Assembly: GCF_040412425.1 (NCBI RefSeq)
Contig: NC_089753.1
Coordinates: forward strand, 38,424,913 to 38,488,912
Length of the DNA stretch: 64,000 nucleotides
DNA from: Macrobrachium rosenbergii
Taxonomy: Eukaryota; Arthropoda; Malacostraca; Decapoda; Palaemonidae
Reading direction: 5' to 3'
Below are positions 12,901-21,880 of the stretch, in pieces; position 1 is the stretch's first letter; every line of letters starts with the position of its first letter. The position numbers and the translations under genes were made by a program. The notes under the pieces were generated by a model. That model was not told the origin of the DNA. It saw nothing but the letters and a program-made list of their open reading frames with translations, and ran no database searches.

Positions 12901-15900
12901 TAAAAAGATTTCCTAAACTTTCCCTTGGTACCATACTCACTCTTGATGGATATAGCGAGTCATGTATATCAGGTGGTTCTCCTAGGGCAGCTATAACTGT
13001 AAAAATAAAATGCTATTTCTTCCTTGGTATGGGTCGTCTGGAAGGTGGGTGTTCTCGTGGATGAAATTGTTAGTTTTATTTTATTAGGATACGCATTCTA
13101 CAAAGTTACGACAACATCTCCCAAACAACATGAAAAATCTAGTCCAATATGACTACATTTGCACTCTGAATATTACCTTAACAGATAAAAAGAAGGTTCC
13201 AGAGCTGTTCCTGCTCTGATATATTTCAACAGCACACTTGGAGCAGACAGCTTATCAAGACTTTTTGTTTGCAAATTGGAGAATTTCTTCCTCAGTTTTA
13301 GAGAACTGTATTGAGTTTTGCTGCACCCAAGATAGGGTGCAGCAAATGAATGGCTTGTTGAAGCAATCCCCTCCCTCCCTTTTTTTCGTCAGTAAAAGAT
13401 GGGCAGTGCTGACAAAGCCATATATTAGGGAGTAGCATTGGTGGTAGGGTAGCCTACAGAATTGTAAATGAAATATCCATGGGTGCAAAGAAAAGAGGAA
13501 AATACCCGTTTAATAAGAGGAATATAGTTTTAATATGTCTGAATAACAAGGAAGACAGTGCTGTGTAGAACATCTTTGTGGTATCTTGAGTAAAAGATAT
13601 GAGTTTGATAATTTGGTTGATATACCTGAACCTAAGAAAGACCTGAATCTGCTTCTGGAAAAACAAGGTGGTTATAGATAAGGCTGGAGTTGTATAAATC
13701 AGATATTGTGAAACAGCTTTTTTTTTCTTTATAAGAAGGCATTCGACAGTGTCCAGAGACTAGCATTTTGAAAGATTTTACATATGGCATCACATTACAA
13801 TTGTAAATCTAATAGAAATTCCATGAACAAAACAGATTCAGAGTTAATGTTGATGGAGTCTTTTCATGTGAATTTGCACTAAATTGTGGCTGGCTAAAGT
13901 TATATCTCACCTCCTTTGTTTACCTGTCTCATAGATTTTACATTTAAAAATGTGGTAGGCAATAGACAAGGTTTATGCTGCAGTAAGGGGAGAAAATTTT
14001 TTAAGTTTTCTTAAAATGAATTATATATCCAGCACGCGGAGACATACATTCAAGAAAAATAGAAATAATGAAAACACAAGGAGATGAAATAACTGGAAGT
14101 AGAGGCTTTTAGATTTTCTGATACAGGTTCTCTTGAGATAAAATTTAATGAGGACAAAAGGGCAAATCAGACAATGGTCAGGCAGAATAACATTTAAAAG
14201 TAAGATAGACTGAAAAATTTACAAATGTAAGATTAACCAATATTCTGTTACTGTATGATCTGTATTGCTATACGGACATGAATCATGGCATGTCAGTGTA
14301 ACTCTGTGGAAGATTTCAGAATAGAGAGAAATTTTACAACATGGATAATAACTAATAACGGAAGTTCCTTGTTTAGACAAGATAAGATGAATGGGACATG
14401 GAAGCATCTTGGACAAGTCCTTTGTACCACCCAAGGAAAAATATTATGAGAAAATATCAGCTGAGCTCCTGTTGGAAAACCCAGACACAATTGGATGAAG
14501 GCCATGAGATATGAGGGTAGAGATGATTGGAGATTTGTTGAAGTGAAAGGACAGATAAGATATGTGGCAGGATTTCACTGAGGCCCTTTGAATTTTTCAG
14601 CACTGGAGGTGATGATGGTGTTTTTGAAAATAATTTAGCAGCATAAATGTATTTATATGGGATGACCTTTACCTATTGTTCAAGATTACTTAAATCTTCG
14701 TGCCGGAGAGGTGTGATCAATGTTCAAATGAAGAAGAATGCTTGGCTGACCAGCTAGGCCTCGAATATTTCAGTTCTTCTTGGAATTCTTCTTCCCATCT
14801 TAGTGAGTGGTGCTGCTAGGCATTTAAGATTTTGGTTGTGCTGTTTCATGGTATTGTGACCATCTTAGTGAGTGGTGCTGCAAGGCACGTATGATTTTGG
14901 TTGTGCTGTTTCTTGGTATTGTGATCATCTTAGTGAGTGGTGTTGCTAGGCATTTAGGGTTTTGCTTGTGCTGTTTCATGGTATTGTGACCTTTTATGCT
15001 TTTTGGATAGGAATTTCCTCATTAATAAGAATATTATAGAACCTAATATTCTTTATTCTTTAGTATAATATTCTTATTAATTCTTTGGGATTTTGGTTGT
15101 GCTGTTTCACGGTATTGTGACCTTTTATGCTTTTTGGATAGGAATTTCATTGATTAATAAGGATTTAGGTTCTGCCACAGTGACTTTTTTGTAAACAGGG
15201 TGGATTCAGCTGAAATAAACATTTCCTAGTAAGAGAGGCAGATAGGTTAAGGCAGGGTGTAGGCTGGTTATTTGCCTTCCAGGTTCCTCACCTGTCTCTT
15301 TTTTTCTCTCCCAACCCACCTCCTTTCCCTCCTCTCCCTTCTCCTACTATAGCTCCATCTTCTGCTCCCTTTGTGGTTCAGGAAAACTGACAGGACAAGT
15401 TAGATAGGATATTAGTCTGATTTTGGATCCGGTGAAGGGTTTAGCCGAGTGTGTTGGGTAGAAAAGCTGTCCCTTCATAGTCTGTGATTTTTATGGCAAT
15501 CTCCTAGAGAGAAAAAGGTGTCAGTGGGCTCTCCCATCAGTAACCTGAGCTTAGGACTGTCGTGCACCAGTAGGGAGCCTTTGCTGCCAAGGAACCAGGT
15601 TATGTCTTGGGGTGAGGTTGTTCTGTGCCCTCTTGACATGTTTCTCACTTTCACAGATGACTGGGTGTATTCCTTGATTGTGTAAGAATCAGTTTTGTAA
15701 ATGCAAGTCAGGGCTGTTTGCTTTGACATTATTTTTTGTTTTTTGATAACTACGATGCAATGTTAGCAGTCACGTTATTACCTATACTATCACCAAGTTC
15801 TAATGGTAGTGATTTAGGTTTAGAGTTAGAATTCAGTAATGTAGGAGATAAGAATTTAGTAATGTAGGAGATAACCATAGCAACAAGGTTAATGTTTAAT

Positions 15901-18900
15901 CTGCTGTGAGTATTGCTACTCAAGTTAATGTTATTCACTCATGTCAAGCCTAGTCCTTCTGCTTCTGCCGTATAGTCTCAGTCTGCTGGTTCTTTTTCTC
16001 CTCAGTTTCCTTCAGCTTGTTTCCTCTTTCTCCTTGTAGCTTTATCTTCCCTCTGTCTGGTCTGTGTCTATCAGTGTTAGTGGCCCTTCCTCTTCCACCA
16101 CCTGGACTGTGTCTTTTGTGGCTCCTGTTGCCTCCTCAGAAGGCATTTCCCTAGGAACTAAACTAAATGCTATGCTGAAAGTATGCTGACCTTCAACAAG
16201 ATAATGAGTCTTTAGTCAGGGATTATGCCCTCCCTATGGCAGAGTTACCTCCAACCAACCTGTGGGATTTGCCTCCGATGTTGCAGGGCTGTGGAACCAG
16301 TCAAGGGAACGACCACCCCATGGTTGGCCTTTGTTTTCTTCTTATGTGTTCATCAGTTTGAAAAATATTTTATGATTTAAGGTTGTTCATCAGCATGCCA
16401 GTATTACATCCATTGTTTTTCATGTAGGTCATTACCAGGGATGCTCCAACCTCCTTTATTTTTGGTCCTGGTTTGTTGTTACCTTTGGAGGTGGACTCAT
16501 ATGAAAGATCTTGCAGGAAAGCCTTCGTACTTCTGAGCTCTCAAGAGTTAGTCCTTCCTGTAGAGGGGTAGTGCCATCAGTGCAACTCACTCAGTGCACT
16601 GTAGGCGTAACTTAAGGTTAATTGCAGTGTCCCTTCGGCCCCTAGCTGCAATCATTTTCATTCCTTTTACTGAACCTCTGTTCATATTCTCTTTCTTCTG
16701 TCTTACTTTCCACCCTCTCCTAACAGTTGTTTCATAGAGCAACTGTGAGGTTTTCCTTCTGTTACACCTTTAAAACATTTTATTCTCAATTTCCCTTTCA
16801 CCACTGAATGACCTCATAGGTCAATCAGTGGGTATAAGATTCAGGCCTTTGGCCTAAATTTTATATTCCATTTCCAAGAGTTAGTTCTTGGCAGTGCCAG
16901 GACTCTCCTAGCAAATGGGGCATGGCCTTGGGAGGACTTGGCTAAGGTTCGGTAAATGATCCTGTCATTAGGCAAGGCTTCCAGGACAGCTGTCTTGAGC
17001 ATTAGCTCTTTTTAATTTTTTTTTTTTTACCAGTCCTGTTAAGGACTTCCCAGCAGCAAAAGTCTTATTATAGAACAAGGTTGTTGCCTAACAGCAACTT
17101 GGTCCCTCAACCCCTTACAGTTGTCAGTCATCGGTGTTCAGTCTGGGCATCCTTACTCATCGTTCAAGTGTAAGGGCAAAGAACCCATATTTTCCCTTTT
17201 GCCCTGGGAAATGGGTCTAGCCACCAGCAGAGTCTACAGGTAGAGGTGCAGATGAGGTGCTCATTCCCCTTTGGGGTTGCATCCTTTGGTGTTGGTTTGT
17301 CCCCAGAAACACTGGGCTCCCTGGGATGAAAATCACAACAGAACCTTGATCTGTGTAAGACTTCAGAGTTACCTTGATAGTTGGCTTCTAATGATTGTTA
17401 AAGGTAGCATAATTAAGAGGACATTTGACCTGTTGTTTCAAATTGGGCAAGACTTCAAACTTCTCTTCAGCTACAAGAAGTTGGACCTAGTACTGCACCT
17501 TCAGCATGAACTACATACCTGGGTATGGCCATCAATATGAGGGGGATTAGTTCACTTGATAGAAGACAGGATCAGTAAACTGTCATCTTTGGTCCAGTAG
17601 TTTTGACAAAGTTCAAATCCTTATGCCAAGTTGTAGCAGCCACTAATTGGGCATCTTACATCACTGGAGAAGCTGATTTCTCAGCCATTTATAGTTGTGG
17701 TCACTCCAACTATGACTTTCGAGGGTATCATCGTCATTGATTTTACCAGATAGTTACAGTCATTGCTTGGGAGGATTTCCTGACGGATCTTCCTTGGTGG
17801 GACTTCAACTAGGTGGCACTTCAACTTCTTCAAATTAAAGGTCATCCTCCTGGGTCGACAAGCATTTGTAGAAAGAACAGTTGGAATAATGACTGAACTT
17901 GGTGACTTATGAAATCAGGGCAGCACTTGATCAGAGGCTGCGTTGGCTGGCAGTTGAAATTTTCATGTTGGTTGAGGCAAATGAGGTCAGCGTAGTGTGA
18001 AGGTTTCTTCTTCAGAAGGCACTGTGTGGTAGACAGAGGTCTCAGTGGGGTAATCAGGATCAAGTGTGGATTAGTCACCGACTCAGAGGTGTACAAGGCT
18101 CTTTGGTGTCTTTATAGCACATCGTTGGTAGACTGTTAGTGACAAATGAACTGCAAGCTGCTGTTGTACTGCTCAGCTTAGTTGACTTAGTGGCATCAAG
18201 GATAGATGTGATGTTGCATCCTTGGGATGGCCTCAGAGCCTCAGCCTTTTCCTCATTCAGTCTCATCAAGTAAATATATGGGAAGCTGTGTGCTGCTGAC
18301 AGTACAGGTGGAATAGCGTCCCTTTGGTGACAGAGAGAGTGGTTTACAGATCTACTCACTGGTGACAGTCAGACCCATGAGTAATCTGACTTGGAATAAA
18401 ATTGTCAAGCATCATAACTTTCACAGATTCCACAGCAAGCTAGATACCCTTTGTCTTCACTCAGGTAACCTCTGAGGCCAAATGGAAGTGATTTTATGGA
18501 TGGTGTAGTGGAAGGAGTGTTGATATAGTTAGCTCAGCTTTGCCATTGATTGCTGACTTTTCTTCTCTTCTTCCACACAGAAAGTTTTTTCTCTGCATTC
18601 AAGTGATATACAATAGATCTTCCCTTTTGTAAGATTTTGAGCTTTGCAGGCTCAAGGTGCGTCCTCCAGCGGACATAACATTGATGGGGGTCTTTCTGAT
18701 GATTTTGGGATGGGTTAGGGTAACCAGGTTCTTCCAGAGGAGGTCACACAAAGTAGAGGTCAGTTGTCAGAGGTACAAGAGACAAGACCAGTAACCTGGA
18801 CTATTCCTGGGCTCCTTATGTGTATATGGTCACCAGTAGTGAAGAAGACCCTCTAAGAATCCTAGTCAAAGCTCTCGGGCTTTACTGTGGAAGACTAGCA

Positions 18901-20368
18901 GACTTCAGGGGTGACATCCCCTTACTGTTCCTCTCCACAGGCCAAGGGAAGAAACAAGTCATGAAGAACATGTTGTCCTGCTGACTACAGCAGGTGATTT
19001 TCAGAGCCTCCAGTAATGTGGTGGACAGTGAAGCAGGACAGGCAAGAGTGCAAGACCATCTTCGTCAGTTACTTTTCAGTATACAGCTGTACTGTAATTT
19101 GGCATTTTCCTCTTATTCCATGCCTAGGCTTATTCATCTTCAGCTGGTATTCATTGCACTGTTGGGAGACACAGACCCTGGGGCTTCTGTCTCATGTTGA
19201 TGGTAACCATACTTCTCTTCCTATTCTGGTGTTTGCTTGATATACTCTTACCTGAAAAAAGTGCCATGCTTTACACTTCATCACTTGATGGCCCTCCTTT
19301 TTACAAACCAATATGCTACTTGTGACTTTGCTCTTGACTCCATACAGTCCCTAAGCACTTGATTTGATTCTAAAGGCAGGGGCAAACTAGCAGTTGAGGC
19401 ATTTACACGATTAGTGGGATGTTCATTAAATAAACTATGGTTTGATAACACTGAACTAGCTTTTTTCCTAAAAACTCAATAATTGAAATGAATGCTTTCC
19501 CCCTAGACCTATAAGTCCTGTTACCTCACATCATTTTATACAGAAAGTGAGGTTATTGGTTTCAAACACTTAGGGGTCCAGATAGTGCATGTGTTGAGAG
19601 AGAATCTATCATCTGTCAGACAGACAAAGAAATCATGAACCTGGGATTACTCAGAACAGGAGGTTTGACATATGTATGATTAATGAATTTGTATGAAAAA
19701 CTGAATTTCTTATATTACTTTTGTAGTTTCTGCTCCATAACTGGTTGCAAGATATAATTTACCAAACTACAGTTGACCTCCGATATTCTCGGGGAATGTG
19801 TACAACTACCCCCCCGCGAATAGCTCAAATCCGCAAATACTTAAAACGCTTATAACTGCCTATTTTGATAGTTCAAAACACCAAAAAACAGTCTAAAAAT
19901 GCTTATACCTGAATATTTTAATAGTTTTATCACAAAAAGTGTATTTATTCACAAAAATGATATGAAAATACAGTAACTTGTGAATATTTCATCATGAAAA
20001 ATACTGCGAAAGGCGAATTTTCTGTGAATAGTATGTGTATATGTTCTACAGAGAAATCTGCGAATAGGTGAAGCCACAAATCCAGAACCGAAATAGGCAC
20101 GGGTCCGCTGTAGTTTAGTTAATTATTTTGGTTTAAACATATTTTGCACAGAATAATTAAGATTGTATATTTGGAAAAAGGAACTGAAGTCTACTCAGTA
20201 TTGTTTAATACTACTAAGAGAAATAATTGTTGTATTTTTAAATTAGTCCATAAAACTAACAGTTGTTTTCCATTTCAGGGGAAAAGTACAAAATTTAATC
20301 CTCAAAGAGTTGGTATACATCATACAATGTGCGACGAAGATGTAATCCAGATTATTACCAAGAAGTAG
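819..20368 (+). CDS. DRG2: DRG2, developmentally regulated GTP-binding protein 2 (7 exons, 5'-partial)
   Basis: Joined exons 819-979, 6726-6896, 7163-7306, 9826-9933, 10072-10229, 12247-12448 and 20279-20368 give 344 residues in one frame; the family is about 364 residues, so only the N-terminal ~22 and the start codon are upstream of the window. Motifs in order: G1 GFPSVGKST across the first intron, the [12 protein letters not shown] switch I segment, G3 DLPG, the GKGRGRQ segment, G4 NKID, G5 around SC(N)MKLN, then the C-terminal TGS region ending [11 protein letters not shown]2 rather than DRG1 is indicated by [25 protein letters not shown] and GASVEHVCH. The family is a TRAFAC OBG/DRG GTPase, mainly cytoplasmic, stabilised by the RWD-domain partner DFRP2/RWDD1 and linked to ribosomes and membrane traffic. 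All introns are GT-AG. It converges on EIF2S2. Confidence 0.96.
1300..5820 (+). mobile_element. Degenerate DIRS-like retrotransposon remnant (intron of DRG2)
   Basis: No long intact ORF, but pieces read like a tyrosine-recombinase retroelement: a CPGCSGTI segment near 1520 (gag-like Cys motif), REL.AIHL.LQFF near 3800-3840 resembling the RNase H domain of DIRS elements, and PHFKRHHQG / VYQSK.TMFQ near 4320-4490 resembling the start of the tyrosine recombinase. Frameshifts and stops break all of them. A ~50-bp tandem duplication sits at 5032-5131. Boundaries are approximate, and family assignment rests on motif memory only. Confidence 0.4.
5912..6195. mobile_element. Palindromic MITE, ~284 bp
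   Basis: The terminal inverted repeats start aaaatgacatttttatgat (5912) and end atcataaaaatgtcatttt (6195), extending inward ~55 bp through the taccaagtaattacat / atgtaattacttggta block. The interior is 170 bp with no coding potential. A further copy of the attacttggtaag motif occurs just outside at about 5887-5900, so the structure may be nested in a related repeat. Confidence 0.7.
6197..6725. other. DRG2 intron, unique AT-rich sequence
   Basis: No gene or repeat signature recognised before the acceptor of the second visible exon. Confidence 0.5.
6726..6896 (+). CDS. DRG2: DRG2 exon with switch I and G3 motif
   Basis: 57 complete codons starting STLLSTLTN and ending GKGRGRQ, bounded by ttttcag and gtgagt. 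It contains the rest of the P loop (ST), [12 protein letters not shown] and [11 protein letters not shown] (G3, DxxG). Phase 0 at both ends. Confidence 0.96.
7163..7306 (+). CDS. DRG2: DRG2 exon, central GTPase domain
   Basis: 48 complete codons, [20 protein letters not shown] through [12 protein letters not shown], between tttgcag and gtataa. It carries the helix and strand following switch II. The donor gtataa is weaker than the others but the frame joins cleanly to the next exon. Confidence 0.95.
7390..9330 (+). mobile_element. Degenerate non-LTR (LINE) retrotransposon, copy 1
   Basis: Broken reverse-transcriptase reading: [14 protein letters not shown] near 8300-8345, DYKKAFEDV near 8530-8556, [21 protein letters not shown] near 8640-8705 and the C-terminal [14 protein letters not shown] near 8973-9014. 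Multiple stops and frameshifts. It lies in sense orientation in the DRG2 intron 7307-9825. The segment 7862-7950 matches 13425-13505 in copy 2, confirming a shared family. Confidence 0.75.
9331..9825. other. DRG2 intron, no recognised content
   Basis: AT-rich sequence without recognisable element or exon up to the acceptor at 9825. Confidence 0.5.
9826..9933 (+). CDS. DRG2: DRG2 exon, inserted S5D2L-type region
   Basis: 36 codons, [10 protein letters not shown] through [11 protein letters not shown], between ttcaacag and gtaagt. The HEYKIFNAE block matches DRG2 closely; the middle [11 protein letters not shown] is the least conserved part. Confidence 0.94.
10072..10229 (+). CDS. DRG2: DRG2 exon with G4 (NKID) motif
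   Basis: Reads [16 protein letters not shown], then [18 protein letters not shown] and ARQPNCVVV. The G4 guanine-specificity motif NKID is intact. The exon ends with two bases of a serine codon (AG|C, G5) completed by the next exon. Reading on through gtatgt gives a false longer open frame to 10365. Confidence 0.95.
10230..12246. other. DRG2 intron of 2.0 kb, nothing recognised
   Basis: Only short chance open frames. No repeat arms or retroelement motifs were found in it by eye. Confidence 0.5.
12247..12448 (+). CDS. DRG2: DRG2 exon, G5 and start of TGS domain
   Basis: The acceptor follows a T-rich tract (tttgtttttcag). It completes Ser then reads [49 protein letters not shown] and FKYALVW, before gtaagg. 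The IYTKKPG/PDF block begins the TGS domain. Confidence 0.95.
12449..13399. other. DRG2 long intron, 5' part
   Basis: AT-rich, no coding or element signature recognised. The LINE remnant may start somewhat earlier than the 13400 given for it. Confidence 0.45.
13400..14640 (+). mobile_element. Degenerate non-LTR (LINE) retrotransposon, copy 2
   Basis: Same family and orientation as copy 1. It has KKAFDSVQ near 13733-13756 and a C-terminal segment near 14470-14590 corresponding to the usual post-RT RWxGHVxRM...W region. All frames are interrupted. It is nested in the 7.8-kb DRG2 intron. Confidence 0.7.
14796..14990. repeat. 65-bp minisatellite, three tandem copies
   Basis: Units start at 14796, 14861 and 14926, each catcttagtgagtggtgctg followed by a shared ttttggttgtgctgtttc and gtattgtga segment, with a few substitutions between copies. 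The spacing is exactly 65 bp. Confidence 0.9.
14991..15165. repeat. Partial minisatellite duplication around a small palindrome
   Basis: The segment ccttttatgctttttggat with ggaatttc, following unit 3 (about 14989-15018), recurs at about 15119-15149 after another copy of the unit's 3' half. Between them lies an AT-rich palindrome (aataagaatatta ... taatattcttatt, about 15024-15081). Confidence 0.7.
15900..19250 (+). mobile_element. Degenerate DIRS-like retrotransposon, reverse-transcriptase part
   Basis: The frame 17271-17540 contains YLDSWLL (17370-17390), matching the LDDWLL catalytic region of DIRS reverse transcriptases with D-to-S in the second Asp, followed by a segment like LG.L..YKK.DLV..Q. 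Just downstream (17575-17700) LSSLVQ and [12 protein letters not shown] match the connecting region of the same family. The rest is broken and the limits are approximate. A 300-bp dispersed repeat is nested at 16560-16870. Confidence 0.55.
16560..16870 (+). repeat. ~300-bp decapod dispersed repeat, copy 1
   Basis: Recognised by the series gtgcactgtaggcgtaactt, ggcccctagctgcaa, the ctttcttctgtcttacttt block and gaatgacctcataggtc, then tttggcctaaattttatat at the end. Copies 2 and 3 are at 44570-44873 (opposite strand) and 57185-57452. No coding capacity and no clear tRNA boxes. Confidence 0.85.
19770..20110 (+). mobile_element. Tigger/pogo-like MITE, copy 1
   Basis: TA dinucleotides flank both ends (19768-19769, 20111-20112). 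The 5' end is cagttgacctccgatattc and the 3' end is a degenerate complement (gggtccgctg). It shares internal blocks with 34066-34326, such as aatattttaatagttt and ccgcgaatagct. It sits 168 bp before the last DRG2 exon. Confidence 0.7.
20279..20368 (+). CDS. DRG2: DRG2 last coding exon (TGS C-terminus and stop)
   Basis: After catttcag it reads [19 protein letters not shown] and [10 protein letters not shown], then TAG at 20366-20368. The preceding intron (12449-20278, 7.8 kb) is the largest in the gene and holds five separate repeat remnants. Confidence 0.95.
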   Translation, partial: GKSTKFNPQRVGIHHTMCDEDVIQIITKK

Positions 20369-21880
20369 TTTTATTTTATTATGGTAGCCTAACAAATAAC
20401 AAGTATTGTTACATTGAGATTGTTATTTTCACTTTGATAATCATTTTTGGAATATGTGATCTAAAGATATATGCAATTTGGATAAATATCTTTTCTCTTT
20501 TGTTTCAGTGTCTGATAGATTGCCTTTCATCCTCATATTATATCATCCCATCATCATCATTGTCATGTTTTGAATTGTAATTTTGTAAGTAGTTTTATTT
20601 GAATGACAAGGACTGTTAGATTCTTCGTACATTTCTTGAATACTTCACAGAATTATATTTCCTTGCTCTTAACAGCAATTGTACCAGTTTACCGTTCATT
20701 TAGTCTAACTGGGCTTTGACGTTATATTTATAACCTTCACATGGTATTTCAGGTTATGTGGGGCACTTGAAAATAGTTTAGTGTACTTCATGGGTTTTTT
20801 ATTATTATTTTGTTAATATCTGTAGCATTCAGTTAACCACTTGTGTGGGGATTTTTCAAGATGGTATAAACCAAGTTCATTGGGTTTATTGTTTTATTTC
20901 TTTGTTAATTTCATAGATGCTGCTTCTCACTATTTATGTGGGTTTTTTAAATACCTGTTTTTTTTTTATCAAAGGGATCTTTTGGTTTTGCATCTAGCTC
21001 AAGCCTTGTATTGGAAACCACCTAGTCTTTGTGTTAAGTTGGTAAAGTTTGTACAGAATCAGTGCCGTGATAGGAAAACAGTGTTTCTGATTTATTTCAA
21101 ATTTGCAATATTTATGGAGGTAAAGTACAGTAGTTAAAAATATAGATTCTATGGTTTTATCAACAGCTATATTGGGCTCTTTGTATATTCTACTTATCAT
21201 TGTGGAATTTAGTATCTAATGTGTTGATAGATTGGTAACAGTGGAAACACGTTATTATAAAATCCAAAGACAAATTTTCTATTATCACTCTGTTTTCCTA
21301 AAAATGGATAAATTTGCCTGTATGTGCAAGGTTTGAGCTGAAAGAAAGAAAGACTGCAGGCAATAAAGCTGCCATGATAGAGTTAGTTTCAGTCATATAA
21401 CATTCACTCTATATACCAGATATCAAAAGAATATTAGGGTGTGCTGTTGAAGGTGTTGAGTCTTATTTTTTCCGAATTACCTATTTTAGGGAATATATTT
21501 TGTAAAGGCCTGGAAAAAGTCATTTATACTTTAGTGATAGTTCTTTGTTCTGAGGAGAAACATTTCCAACATCTTTAGTTATTGCATGAAATTGGGTTGT
21601 ATTACTTTAAAAACACAGAAATTTGAGAATAATTGAAGTTAGATGTGTGCAGGTTACATGGCTTGCATTGGTTGGGAGGGGAGACTGTAAAACCAGTGAT
21701 AGAATAAAGACTAGATATTTTTCCATTTTATATAGTGCGGATTTCTTCATCTTGAAAATTTTATGACGAATAGCGAACGAAAAAAATAACAAAGAATCTC
21801 TGGTTGATGATGTTAAGCACTTAATTTCTCTGATAGTGAATAAAGTATTACAGTGTTCTGTTAATTTCTGCATAAATATT
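20369..21880 (+). other. DRG2: DRG2 3'UTR (probable) with candidate poly(A) signals
   Basis: AT-rich, no open frame of substance. AATAAA occurs at 21362-21367, 21713-21718 and 21839-21844, so the transcript end is probably 1.0-1.5 kb past the stop; which signal is used cannot be told from sequence alone. Confidence 0.4.

Noticed and set aside
819..20368. Assignment of the GTPase to DRG1
   Set aside because: DRG1 has DVAKTGDARIGFVGFP and lacks the GASVEHVCH form; the visible residues match DRG2 throughout.
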